DNA of 64,000 nt. Origin: Stictocephala bisonia (taxonomy: Eukaryota; Arthropoda; Insecta; Hemiptera; Membracidae). The stretch covers positions 3,839,316-3,903,315 of the forward strand of contig JAQJVL010000031.1 in assembly GCA_035578905.1 (NCBI GenBank), in the 5' to 3' direction. Positions 49,030-61,840 of this stretch are shown piece after piece. How positions within the stretch are numbered: the stretch's first letter is position 1; each line of letters begins with the position of its first letter. Position numbers and translations under genes: made by a program. The notes beneath the pieces were generated by a model. That model searched no databases. It saw only the letters and a program-made list of their open reading frames with translations, and was not told where the DNA came from.

Positions 49030-52000
49030 ATTATGCGATTTTTATATGCATGTAAAATTATTAATTTGACGTTGTCAGTTATAAGTACAATACGTGATGA
49101 GGTAAATTCAAAAACGTATATTAATTAAACAATAATTTTTTTAAAAACTTTATATTAATAAATTAAAAAAGTCAGACACTTCCTTGGATACGCGATGATA
49201 TAAACACACCCGACCTAACGATAGATTTTATGTGGTAGAAAACAAGTTATACTTTTAAATTAGTTTATCAAAAAACTATTAAAAGCCTGAATTGGTTATG
49301 TTTATACGTGTTTTATTTTTATCGTTACTAAAAGCAAGTTCTGTAATGAAGTTGTTTGTTAAATAAACTCATAATAAAATTTCCTTCTTTCAAAGCACTT
49401 CATCACAAAGTTTGTCTTCTATTACAAAAATATTTGGTTTTCCTTGAGTAAACTCAAATTGTTTGGATAAACCCTTTTAAGGTTATTACTAACCTAAAAA
49501 TACTTTAAGAATTATTATTAAATTATAGTATTGTAAACCTTTACTACCACATCAATATAAATGAATTGTCTCTTAGCCTTTATAGAATATAGTAATTTGT
49601 TTTCTTCCTGTCTATCCTCATATGTTTGTTTCTTTAAATATATGATCATTATAGGATCACTTTAACCGTCTGGATTGTCCTTTAGTGTAATTTGACTTCA
49701 TCTCTCCCCAGTATACCTTCATTTTCTAAGATAATTTTTGTACTTGTCCTTCCAAAAATAAATTTCCTGCTGTTGTTCTTTATATACGTAGGGTTTGAGT
49801 ATTATTTGTTGTTTTTTTTTATATTACCCTTCTTATTTAATGATAATGTATGAATTAGTAAAACCAGGATCTAGCTTCTCTTCCAAATTTCCTATAGTGA
49901 ATTTTGATCTTTTCTTTAGGTGTTCAATTTTTGATTATTTGTTTCATTAGTATATTCTCAAGCATCATTATTGTATGTCTAAGTGTGATATTCTTTTGAT
50001 ATATTTTTCTTATATTGATAGTTCGTTTAATTTTATCACATGGATTATGCACTAAATTCTACCATACTTAAAATAAATAATTTAAATGTAATAATTATTT
50101 GTAAACGATAAAATAAACAAAAACAAACGAATAAATACATTTTTGTACTATCCATTTGTAATTTAAATGAAACTAAATAATAATTACTTATCTTTAAATA
50201 TATCAACATAGGTATATCCTGTACTTGTTGATTACAATTATTTATTTTGCTATTAGTGACTGTTTTTTTTAGGTTTGTGTATTGCTTTGTTTCGTATGTA
50301 ATGAATTTTACTACTACTAATTAATTGACGATTTTACAACTTGTTTCTATTTTAAAGTGACTTTAAACAACTATATGACAAAATTGTAGCTTTAAATCAT
50401 TTTTATTATAAATAAGAACATATATTGAAAAACTATTGTCACATCATTTGTTTAAGCTATTTCAGAAATATATTTTATTAATTTTCGTTTATGTGGTAGG
50501 GTTTAGTAATGGCACTTTTATTTATGTAAAATAATTTTCCACGCAGAGAAAAACCGGCTTTCGTAATTGATTAGAGACAATATTCTCAAAGAGTGCATAT
50601 TACACTGCCAAAAATGCTATTTCACTAAATAAATGGGCCATTGGTTTGCCTTTATTGGCATCAAATGTAATATTATTTACATACAAAAAGAGTATTACAA
50701 AAATGGCCTTTGATTTCCGTCTAAGGGTTTAACTGTGAGATTTGTTGCCAGTAAACATGTTGTGCTTATTGGATTTATATTTTATTCACAACTTAGGGTT
50801 TTTATAATTTGAGTGATTCTTTTAACAAAGCACCCTGTATTGATTGTTTGTAATAACTAGTAAAATAATCATTAGGATAGATTTGTTCAAACTCTGAAGA
50901 TGACTCAAAAACCAAGACTAGTTAGTAATTTATTGAAATAAAGTATGACATGTGGTAAGTATTACTTTATGAACAAATTTGTAGATATGTCTCTTGTGTA
51001 TAGGTAAAGTCTGAATAAAATATCTGTGAGGAGGTTATTGCTTTGTTGTAAAAATATTATATATATATATATAACTAACACATTCTTAAATAATAAATTT
51101 AAACATCTAAATCCAGGAAGTCCGTCAGTAAACTTAAATAACTATAAGCAATCAAATAAGAACAAAACAGACTTTATAATATGATGGCTGAAACGGAGGA
51201 AAGCTATGTTATCTAAGGCAGACCGGCTGGCTGCACAATCTTTTTGAAAACATTGTGAATGAAAAATCATCTATATGCACAAAAATCCTCATTAGGGTCT
51301 ACTAAAAAATAATTATGAATGACCCTGTATCAGTTCTTTTTTATTTAAATAGGACTTGATTATTGTATTAAATAAGGAACGGGCCAATAGTGCTTATACA
51401 CACACAAAGCACTGAATGGCTATACGTTATCTGTGCTGTGTCCTCTCTACACCATAGTCCAGATGTTCAACCCCAAATGTTGTCTGGATGATGAAACTAT
51501 TAAAGTGCATATACAATTTCTCAAAAAATTAGGTTTTCCATACCTAACATTGATGCGCAGAACTGAATTCATATTGTCTTGTTTATTAAGGCCAAACCGC
51601 ATGGAACGATATTTTTTAACATCATTCTCAATGACGTATTTTTTATAGTTAGTTTAAATGATGTTTGATGTAGTAGCCTCTTTGCAGAGACTGAAGCAGT
51701 AATTGGGCTTCCTGATAAGCCATCTTTTTCTGAAAAAATTCTGTTCTCTAAAATTGTTTAACAATTCAAAAACTATTGGCATTTTGACAAAGCTGGTTTT
51801 TGACAGAATTTTACTGTAAACATAATGCCGAATGAGACAAACTCAACCCACCCACACACCCATTTACAAATGAACGAAAATCATGATATGCAGTACTTAA
51901 CATCATATCAGCATCAACTTACCTCAAATAAGAAAGGAATAGTAAAAACGATGACGTGGAAAAATATGCAATCTTGACATAGATAGCCGAAAAGGGAATT

Positions 52001-52266
52001 GCAGCTAATTATGTTCAAATGATCTATACTTTGGCTCATACAAAACTTATCTAAATATATTTAAATAGTTTAGTATTGAATAATCATACATGAATTTTTT
52101 GGTTGCTGTTAATAGTTAACAAAAGAAATCCATAATTAACTTTGCAATGAAAAGAATTATTACTGTTCAGTGTAATTTTTTAATAAATATAATTATTTAT
52201 TATATAAATGCCTCTACGTTAACTTTTTTCCAAACTAATTCTAATTTTATAGTATATTTCTTAATT
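49030..52266. other. AT-rich DNA with fragments
   Basis: Contains a weak family Z match (49640-49800), a transposon-tip-like CACCCTGTA near 50830, and a degenerate hammerhead-like/Penelope end near 50893-50930 (CTGAAGATGACTC ... GACTAGTTAG). A 71-codon frame at 51433-51648 has no recognised motif. Confidence 0.45.
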
Positions 52267-52270
52267 TATG

Positions 52271-52412
52271 TTCTTGGACCTGTGATCCTTAATTTCTCAA
52301 TTTAGGGGCTGGCTACTGACACGTATAGCCTGGGATTAGGGAAAGTGAGGACCACACTTGAATATTCATGAAGGCATTATGGGTTGATTTATGTTTATTA
52401 CTATGGGAATAT
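52271..52412 (+). repeat. Dispersed repeat, family Y, unexpanded copy
   Basis: Contains one 44-bp-like unit (GGGGCTGGCTACTGACACGT, GCCTGGGATTAGGGAAAGTG) between flanks that match those of the array at 55637-56085: GGACCTGTGATCCTTAATTTCTCAATTTAGGG on the left and TTGATTTATGTTTATTACTATGGG on the right. Confidence 0.75.
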
Positions 52413-54240
52413 AATACAAACTTCATCTTATGGTAGGGATTACTGACGTTCATAATAATTGGTTATGTTTCCCTTTGTATATATTAAATTGATTACAATA
52501 ATTCATTAGATATATTATGATTTATATATTAAGGATAATATTGTAATACATTTTCCATTTGTTCTTTTGTTTCAAAGTAATCTTGAAGTTAATATGAAAA
52601 GAAAAAAAATAACATTTGGATAAACGAAACGAAATATGTTCATATCGTAAGATCGTATTTACTTCCATTACTACGTAAGCTAACCAATTTGTTATCTAAT
52701 TAACATAATTATGAGAAAGGAAATCTAGTATTGCATTGCTAGTGGTGTTAATAATATAATGGTTCACCTGTCATGTCAATAATCGAACACTAATTCAAAG
52801 GTCTAACATGAATGTTTCAAGGTATTTTACTGCGTTGTTGAGTATACGCAATGTTACTGGAAACTTAAATATGTCAAACGATATTATTTTGTTTCTTAAA
52901 TTTATAATGTGTTTTACGAAGCCAAAGGGAAAAGTTTTAAACTTAACAAATGATTTGCACATCCTAATTATTATTTGATTCAAATGTTTATTAGCATATA
53001 AAGTATATAGCTTGTTAATAATGTTACTATAATTATTTTATAAAATAACATTTGTATGTGTAATGTACATAATTAATTAGAAAACATACCGAACTATGAT
53101 CATATACCTTTGATCTACTCGAAATATATTACTTACAGTTGAAACTTTCATAATATTCTAAAATAGCTTTATTGAATAATATAGGATTTATAACAGTAAT
53201 AAAAACATTATGAAATATTCGAAACTACATGCATTAAATTGTCTCTATAATGTATACAACTGTGAAACTTTTATTTTTATTAAAACGCATATGAAATAAT
53301 TGTAAGGAGAGTTGACAGCTTAAATGTTTAATTACATGTAAGAAACTCTGAAAATCAGTTCTAACGTGATAAATAAATAAATTGGTTAATGTAGAAACAC
53401 AAGTGATTATCAGGTACATTACAATAATCAATAATTTTACTAAATAAGCAATTGCAGTTGTACAACTATCATGAAACTATAACTGATACAGTTAGTTCAA
53501 ACATACACTCTCAAATATCTGGTTATAAAAATTTACAATATCTTATCTACTATATAATTGTTACAAATAACTTACTAATAATATGGATACAGAAAAGTTT
53601 ACCTTTAACAATTGTATAGTGATATTTTACACATAATCTAAATGTATTTACAGTCAAATACATTTAGCATTAAATCAAATAAATGTTAAAACTAAGGAAA
53701 TAAAAAAACACAGAACATACACTTGATGAATGTAAAACAAATTTTTAAACATACTTGATTCTAATACCTACTAAATTAATATAACATTAAATTACATAAA
53801 TTACGAAATAAAATCCAATTATACAAACTATCATTTACAATAAAAATAAATGCATTTATATATGGCTTTTATATATAAGCTATTAATTTAATTATAATAT
53901 ATAAACCTTTTATGGTAATTAATTCAATATAATATGTACAACCTACCAGAAAATGAGAAATACTATTGATCGTACAGTAAAAAAAAAAAAAAAAGTTTAT
54001 CATTTGAATTGATTGCTATAAATAAACATTATACTACATAACTTGCCGAATGAATTTATAATAAAAAACAACTTTACAATCGATATCGATGCAGATACTA
54101 TTGAAACGCTTGATATAGATTCCTAAGCTAAGTGATATTTTATAAAATTTGCCGGAGTTATTTTTATGGTGGTAAATATTTTCTTTTATTAAACGATGGA
54201 AATATATCTTTTTCAACAAATGGAATAAATTAACACCTTT
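52413..54240. other. AT-rich DNA, nothing seen
   Basis: No gene or clear repeat. Confidence 0.55.
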
Positions 54241-54244
54241 AGTT

Positions 54245-54352
54245 GAACTTCAGAAGCCGAATGAGCTTGTAATCAAACACGGTGTTCAGTCATCCCTCGC
54301 TAATCTGCTACTCATGTGATTCCATTACAAGCTCTTAGCGCCTTTCAACCAT
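54245..54352 (+). repeat. Dispersed repeat W, copy 1
   Basis: CTTCAGAAGCCGAATGAGCT, GTGTTCAGTCATCCCTCGCTAATCTG and TTTCAACCATTCTAATT recur at 58119-58232 and, inverted, at 63345-63452. Inside it GAGCTTGTAAT and ATTACAAGCTC are inverse, so the unit can form a hairpin. Confidence 0.85.
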
Positions 54353-54939
54353 TCTAATTATAAAAAAACCTTGTAGAAAAAATGTTGATTTTTTTATTTT
54401 AGAACGATTTGCTATTACCTAGTAACCTTGATCATTTGTTGTATGACTATGATTTATATTTTATTCAAACAGCGAAGTCTTGTATTTTCAAACTTATTAA
54501 GAAACTCATTTCAAGTTTTTTATAGTTTTTACGAACAAAAATCATAATGGTAATAGTTTTAATTATTCTCAACTTTAAAAAAAACTCTATAAATACAATT
54601 TGTATAATCAATATGAACTCATTAAACACAAAGTATAGCATTTTTTGTATCAGAAATATTTAATTATGGAAACAAAAAGTGAGCAATACAAACTATTACA
54701 ATGCATAGTTTTAACAATTCTTTTCTACAAGAAATCTTTCAGTAATAATAATACTTTTTCACTACACTACTATGAGTTTAGCTGTTTTCGTTATGTGTTA
54801 ACATCATATTTTCAACAGCTGTCTATTGTTTACTACCGAAAGTAACATTGTTTACAACCGAAAATTTTCCACAGTCAACAACACCTGTTTTTAAAACATT
54901 TTTCTAATTTAATAAACAGTTAAAATTCCAAAAATGAGT

Positions 54940-55110
54940 TTTTATTCCGAAGTGTAGTGAAAAGTATCGTTCAAAACTCGAGTGAAAGTGTTTTGTATGT
55001 TCTCGACCATTCGAAGTGCTCGACCAGTCTCGCACTTCAAACATGGTCTCGAACATGCAAAACCCCACTTTCCACTCTTGATAATGAAATATACTTTTTT
55101 CAACTTTAAT
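54940..55110. repeat. Foldback with about 75-bp arms
   Basis: Centred near 55026: TATGTTCTCGACCATTCGAAGTGC on the left pairs with GCACTTCAAACATGGTCTCGAACAT on the right. Similarity continues outward through AGTGAAAGTGTTTTG / CAAAACCCCACTTTCCACT and AAAAGTAT / ATACTTTTTT. Open frames on both strands here mirror each other because of the symmetry. Confidence 0.75.
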
Positions 55111-55599
55111 ATACGAATTTTCCACTATCCAGGTTTTATTTTGAAAATATTCAAAACAATTGGTTTTTATTTATCAAATCCTATTTCCACGATATTTATA
55201 ATTATTTAAAATATCACAAATATGTAAAAGTGTTTTTATGAATACTGGTATTTAAACACAAAAGTAGGCATACCTTAAATGAAACAAATCTACTTATTTA
55301 AGGTTATATTTTTAATAATATGTTTTTAACAAGTACTCTTCCATATTAATTGTGTTTGCTCATTGCAGTTTCTTATTGCCGAGTATGATACCACATACTC
55401 TCATGCTCCTACCACAACGTGGTCAAACTCTCATGCTATAACATCACTGTTTTTATTGTTTTTTATATTATATAACTAGTTATATAGAACTATTAATGTA
55501 ATGACACTAGTACCTTTATAATTTCATTAACAATATTTGCTTAAAATTAGCTGTACTTTTTTTTATTATTTTCACAAATATCGGTAATATTGCCTAATT

Positions 55600-56135
55600 T
55601 ATATCCTCAGACCAGTGATTTGTAATTTATCAATTGAGGGACTTGCTACTGACTCAGTAACCTAGGATTAGGGACAGTTAAGACACTGGCTACTGATTCA
55701 GAAACCTGGGATCAGGGACAGTTGAAGGACTGGCTACTGACTCACAACCTTGGATCAGGGACAGTTGATGGACTGGCTACTGATTCAGTGACCTGGGATC
55801 AGGGACAGTTAAGGGACTGGCTACTGACTCAGTAACGAGGGATTAGGGACAGTTGAGGGGCTGGCTACTGAATTAGTAACCTGGGATCAGGGACAGTTGA
55901 GGGACTGGCTAATGACTCAGTAACCGGGGATCAGGGATAGTTGAGGGACTGGCTACTGACTCAGTAACCTGAGATCAGGGACAGTTGAGGGACTGGCTAA
56001 TGACTCAGTAACCGGGGATCAGGGACAGTTGAGGGACTGGCTAATGACTCAGTAGCCTGGGATTAGGGACAGTTGAGAACTAGAGTTAAATTAAAGGTAT
56101 TAAGGCTTGATTTGTGTTTATCACTGTGGGGAGAT
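55600..56135 (+). repeat. Dispersed repeat, family Y, expanded copy
   Basis: The flanks (CAGACCAGTGATTTGTAATTTATCAATTGAGGG and TTGATTTGTGTTTATCACTGTGGGG) match 52271-52412, but the single internal unit there has become ten here. Confidence 0.8.
55637..56085 (+). repeat. 44-bp minisatellite, 10 units
   Basis: Ten units of about 44 bp: ACTGGCTACTGACTCAGTAA then CCTGGGATCAGGGACAGTTGAGGG, with 1-base indels in a few. Units 7 and 9 share TAATGACTCAGTAACCGGGG, a sign of unequal exchange or slippage by two units. Confidence 0.95.
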
Positions 56136-56435
56136 GAGAAAAATAAATCAGCAAATTTCGGTAGAATAACTTACACATACAAAATCATATACAGTTTGAC
56201 TTTCTAAGTATTATTTTACTTATAAAATATCTAAAGTACTATAAGATTGTTATAGTATTTTACAATATATCCTAGATTGGAATAAAATTCTATTCTTAAG
56301 ATAGAATTAATGTCGAAAAACGATTATTTAGATATATCTAATTAAATGTATTTATTTTATAGGATCGCATACACGCTCAGAACTATGCGTATTGGTTCGT
56401 TGTTGGCAGTATGTGATAGCCAGTATATAGATATA

Positions 56436-57369
56436 CAGGGTTGGGTAAAAGTCTAGCATACATTTATTAATTTCAAAACCATTGAAAGAAATTAAATGAA
56501 ACTTTGCAGTTATGTACATGTTTCTATACCAAACATTTAGACATATTTTACTTGTTTTTTGCATAGCCAGGTGATGGCCCATGAAGGAAGTCTTACAAAT
56601 TTTAAATGTAAGCTTACCTCGAGTTATACCTCATTTTAAAGGTCTTTGTTTGTAAAACACAAGAGTACAAACAAGAGGTATCCTTTTGTACCCTTCTGTC
56701 ATCTTTTTTGACCCAGTCAGAAAATATAGCCTCTCAAAGATTTTAATGTCATATAACTGACACTGCTCTAGAAAAAGGTAAGATAGTTATTATCCATTGC
56801 TGCCTAGAGCTATAATTTATCTAACTATGAGAAATTAAATTTCATAAAAAATAAGTAAACAAATATTATAACAATATTCTTAAACTATATTTTGGATAAA
56901 CTTACTGTCTATAGTGTTTTAATAAATTGTTCTTATTTTTATCTTACATAAATAGTATAGGTATTTTTATAATGCAGTCATTTGTTACAATTGTTAACAA
57001 TCAACAACATACTCAACAACAACGACCTGAAACTGATCAATAAATAGCCGTATAACTGAGAAAAATTAGTAATATGACATAAAATTCTTTGAATCGCCGT
57101 ATTTTGTGAATGGGTCGTCTTTTTGGCTTCATATTTGCACATTTGTATTGAACAAACAAAGACATTTAAAATGAGGTATAACTCGAAGTAGGCTTAAATT
57201 TTAAATGTTTAAGACTTCCTTCATGGGCCATCACCTGGCTATGCAAAAAACAAGTAAACTATGTCTAAATGTTTGGTATAGGGACATGTACATAACTGAA
57301 AAGTTTAATTACATTTCTCTCAATGGTTTTGAAATCAAAAAATATATTCCAGACTTTTGCCCAACCTTG
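56436..57369. mobile_element. Inverted-repeat element, about 215-bp arms, TA-flanked
   Basis: The tips CAGGGTTGGGTAAAAGTCT and CAAGGTTGGGCAAAAGTCT (inverted) lie next to TA (56434-56435 and 57370-57371). The arms include CCAAACATTTAGACATA and GCATAGCCAGGTGATGGCCC, identical in both. About 470 bp of AT-rich DNA separates them. No transposase frame. Short open frames from both arms give the same peptide (GHHLAMQKTSK) because they are the same sequence read twice. Confidence 0.85.
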
Positions 57370-57371
57370 TA

Positions 57372-58118
57372 TGAGTTGGTAGGAGACTGCTACTTTGGCT
57401 ATGGGTGAGAGTTTTAACAAATGTCAACAACCTTTCAGTACGATGAAAAAACATGGAAACTGTTAATAAATTGTCACCAATGATGGAACATTAGTATCAC
57501 ACTCGATCTAACACTCAATTAAAATACTTGACTAAAAAATATGTTTTACTATGTTCTTTTTAGTTTATATAAAAGCACTAAAAATAATCTACTATGGATA
57601 CAACTTTTTTTAGCTTAACATTTTGTTTGCTTGAAGGTGTAAAAGTCTTGAACCATCTCATTGTATGTAACGTTATTAATAAATTTAATAGCCTTATTTT
57701 AGTATAATTTACGTGTTTTGTTAAATATCATTGGCACGTGTATTTAAATGTGCATTGTGTAATGTAAATGAAAAACTATGTATATCTTATGCGTTATTTT
57801 TATGGCTTCTCAAATAAAAAGTATGCATACAATTTTCAGGTATATTAAAAAATATAGATTACTTTTAGGGTATAACACAAACTAATTTAACTATCTCAAA
57901 ATATGTTAAGAAATATTTCATTGTTATTACATTACAAAAGAATATTTTTTCGTTTAGTTAAATTTTATGATTTAACTATATGCGAGCTCTACAGCTCAAT
58001 TATTTGATAACTGGGAATACATTATCATAATAAACAATCAATGGGTAAAAAGTAAAATGTTTGAACCACGGGAAATAAATCACCTCCTACAGAAAGAATA
58101 AATAACACAATCGATTCA
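57372..58118. other. AT-rich DNA, nothing seen
   Basis: No gene or clear repeat. Confidence 0.55.
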
Positions 58119-58232
58119 ACTTCAGAAGCCGAGTGAGCTTGTAATCAAACACAGTGTTCAGTCATCCCTCGCTAATCTGGAAGTGCTGTAATTCCATTAC
58201 AACGCTCTTAGTGCCTTTCAACCGTTCTAATT
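58119..58232 (+). repeat. Dispersed repeat W, copy 2
   Basis: Matches 54245-54352 over its whole length, including GTGTTCAGTCATCCCTCGCTAATCTG; the right half of the inner hairpin is mutated (ATTACAACGCTC). Confidence 0.85.
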
Positions 58233-58884
58233 CTATCCTTTGCCGAAAGACAATGTTTAGTGTTGATTTTTCACTTTAAACCATTCCTCGTAGCCATTTA
58301 ATTTCTTTTTCTACCTGACATTTTTAAGTATTGAAAATCTATAGTATACATGGTGTTAAAATATTTATGTGGTGAATTTTGTAAAGATTTTCCCAATACG
58401 TTTTCAAAACTTGTGTAATTTTTAGTCAATTAAAAAGAGGTAATTTGAAGAAAAATTTAATATTTAGTATATTATACAGTATAATTAGTTACAATACAAA
58501 CTGTTCATAATGTAAATATTCACTGACTTAAGAATGTATTTAAATAGAAAATTATTGATAGCTAATATTACAGGATAAATACTTATTTATCTCTGTTTCG
58601 CCTAAGTTATTTTAGGTTTACTCTTTAGACAAGTTTATATTTAATTAGAGGATGGATCTAGAATAATAACACTACCATAACTAAGAATATGAATTTTATT
58701 TGTTATCAAGATTTTTTTCTAAATAACTGAATAGTACAAATAATCAGATTGAAATTATATTTTGACAAAGGATATAATAATTCAAAAAAATGTAATGTTT
58801 ACGAGAATTGAATAACTTATATAAAAATAGATTGTTTATGTATGTGGTAAAAAGAATACTTTCTTTCAAATACATTTTTTTTAG
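58233..58884. other. AT-rich DNA, nothing seen
   Basis: No gene or clear repeat. Confidence 0.55.
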
Positions 58885-59010
58885 CTAAGATAAGATGTCT
58901 ACGGAAGTGAACAGTATCAATAAAGTAGCGTCATTTAGATAACTTGAGTCGTTGCTTGCCAGCTTTATTGCCTGTCATTTCTGGCTCCTACAGTTTGGAC
59001 TAATACTCGG
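58885..59010. repeat. Dispersed repeat (pair with 40820-40965)
   Basis: Matches 40820-40965 through GCGTCATTTAGATAACTTGAGTCG and GTCATTTCTGGCTCCTACAG. Confidence 0.75.
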
Positions 59011-60370
59011 TGTAACCATTTTGTCATTGTAGAATGCAAACAACTTATTTCAAGTTGAAAGTTTAATTAAAATAAAAAAAGCTTTGAAATTGATATTTTC
59101 GTGAACAACTATTAGGATATAGTTATTTTGTAACTGACTTATTTTCATTACTATTTTTTTTAATGGTATGTAAGTAACGTCATCACATTCACAATATATA
59201 GATATTTAAGTCTCTTTCACAAGAATTCAAGTAAACCTATAAATAGTAAAAGAATACTTTTAATTAAATAAATAAATAAAAATATCTTTACTTCGAGCGT
59301 TTTCAATATTACAATATTTTTCACAATGCCTTATTGTTCTTGAAACTAATAGACCACAATTATTTGATGTTTTAGGTGAGCTCATTATGCAATGAGTTGT
59401 GGTCCACAATATGAAAACTATCTTCTGTCAATTTCCAGCCTCTTCCTTGGAACACTCCAGCCTCAACCGTATAAAATTAACCTTTTTACTGCCGAGTGTC
59501 GTGGAGAGCAGCCTTTTTCCGACGGAAAAACTTCTCACTGACCCTCTGTCTGCACCCTGTAGATCATAAAACATATTTTAATTCTGCATAACAATACATA
59601 TGGATGTTTCATACCTAGATTTTTAATTTGAGTTTTAATATTATGTGGTCCAGACGCCGGGAAAAGCTTTGGCATTTTGTGTCAGTAAGTGGTGGAGTCA
59701 CTAAATCGACCCACATACTATATAATATGTCCTGTATAACACAATGTATATATCAATAACGTCATAAAATACTTGGCTGTCAAATGTTTCCATAAGCAAA
59801 AGTTCATTAAAAATAATTTATTAAACTTACAGAAAACTTTAGATTTTCATAAGCGTAGTTCACCAGTACAATTAACTAGATCAGGATAATAAAACTCATT
59901 ACGTTAGATTTATTCAATCTAAAACTTGTAACACAAATTTTAAATAGTTTATTCTAAATTTGGTGTTGTAAAATTGTTGTTATCTTATTTAAAACTTACC
60001 AGTACCACCCCTTAAAAATACTCTCTAAAAATAATTTAATTAAGGGAGGACTACGCTGACCCACTCTGGTAACTGTCAACAGTTTAGTTAAATAAGTGGC
60101 AGATATTTTCATCCCTTTCCATAGAGGTATCACAGTTTAAAGGAAAGTATATCATTATTTTATTCCTTTAGCTTATCATCTTAATCCACCTCTTGATTAA
60201 TTACAAACGTTTACACCATTTATTTAATTAATAAGCCCACGTTTTGAGTTTAAAACTACAATGTGTAAAATCATTTCGGAAATTAAACTATAATGATTTT
60301 AATAAAAAATAAAATTTTAAGGCACATAATTACAAACTTGTACAAAAACCTCCTTTGTAACAACAATTCT
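59011..60370. other. AT-rich DNA with one GC-richer patch
   Basis: 59380-59570 is GC-richer and ends with CACCCTGTAG, a transposon-tip-like end. It includes the short palindrome TTTTTCCGACGGAAAAA (59515-59531). No open frame was recognised. Confidence 0.45.
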
Positions 60371-60374
60371 TAAA

Positions 60375-60482
60375 ATTTCTTTATGCACGTATATGGCTGG
60401 ATAATATAGCAATCACCATTTTACGTGCATAGGTGGTGAGAGTTACCGTATTTATTTATTTATGTACGTATTTGGCTGGATA

Positions 60483-60567
<85 letters not shown>

Positions 60568-60710
60568 ATTTATATATATCACCGTTATACGTGCATAGGT
60601 GGTGAGAGTTACCGTATTTATTTATTTATTCACGTATATGGCTGGATAGTATAGATATCACCGTTATACGTGCATAGGTGGTGAGAGTTACCGTATTTAT
60701 TTCTGGTTTA
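60375..60710 (+). repeat. About 90-bp tandem repeat, 3 units, one expanded by (TA)n
   Basis: ACGTGCATAGGTGGTGAGAG TTACCGTATTTATTT occurs three times (about 60422, 60589, 60670), each preceded by a GGCTGGATA(G/A)TATA block. In the middle unit the TATA part has grown to about 90 bases of TA (60485-60575). Confidence 0.85.
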
Positions 60711-61425
60711 GAAACACATTAGTTGTGATCTGTACTTATAGTTTATCTACGTTCACACGGATAGTCAACATTGAGATGTTGGCCTGCCATGCAGTGAAAA
60801 TCCACCAATCACTAATTATTAAAGTTTCTGGACTAATTAAGGAGTAAATTTGTGGACGGGATATAACGGTCAATATGGGACGCTGTTTTCAGTTTAAAGT
60901 AGGCTTTTGTGGAAAACTACTACTTTCCACATGGGTTAGTGTAAAGTAGTGAACTAAAATTGAACATACGACTCTTATTGAAAGTATTTTCAACAATCTG
61001 ATGCGCTCAATCCCAGACGTCCTTGACTCTGGCGCACTTTATAGTTATTGTTTTTATAAAAGGCAAATACCACTGACTCATTCACTGATCGATGTAACTA
61101 AAAAAGTACTAAGCTTATGAGGCTAAAATGTTGTAGAGTCAAAGGTTTTATGTTGTAGATGTGCAATAAAAAGGGATTTTGAAAAATTGAAGATGGTAGC
61201 TTTTTAGTTCCAACTATTTTAAATGCTAAAAACAGAATTTCTCTAATTGGACTGTGCGGCTAAATTAACTGTTCTACAGCAAATCTAACACCATTTTCCG
61301 TGTATGATTTGAAACGATCTACAACTTTGGCTCCGTAACTTTTTATTCTATTTCACCTACTTCTTCCTTAAGTAGAGCTAGATTTTCAATTTGTGCGTGC
61401 AAATCAAATTGGTTAATTTACGACA
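60711..61425. other. Nothing supported
   Basis: Slightly less AT-rich than average, but no open frame, RNA gene or repeat that I can defend. Confidence 0.45.
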
Positions 61426-61840
61426 AGAGTAGACTTACAGATTTTTCTAGACTGTGAAAATTTGTTATCTAGGAGAACGTATTGTATTCAATGGTAAAAT
61501 ATACAATTTAATCTGACCACATGTATATCCAGGTTATAGGATATGGCTAAACATGGCTAGAAAAATGATATTTCACTGATTTAGAGTCAATTACCGTACT
61601 TTGCGCCCATTAAAAGTAGACTCACAGATGTTTATAGACTATAAAACTTTGTTATCTAGGAAAACAAACTGTTTTCAATCGGAAAATCAACAATTTAGTT
61701 TTAAAGCATGAATAGCCAGATCAAAGGACATGGCTAAAAATGGTGAGAAACACAGTATTTCATTGATAAAGAGTCAAATATATTACTTTGTGCCCTCTAA
61801 AAGTAGACTTTTAAATGTTTTTAAACAATCAAAGATTATA
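61426..61840. repeat. About 185-bp imperfect tandem repeat, 2 units plus
   Basis: AAAGTAGACT blocks at about 61430, 61613 and 61800 head units that share TTTGTTATCTAGGA.AAC, TATGGCTAAA.ATGG and TTTCA.TGAT..AGAGTCAA. Copies are clearly diverged, so this duplication is older than the neighbouring 36-bp array. Confidence 0.7.

Noticed and set aside
51433..51648. 71-codon frame with CCLDDETIKVHIQFLKKLGF
   Set aside because: Looks protein-like over a short part but no family, splice site or promoter could be tied to it.
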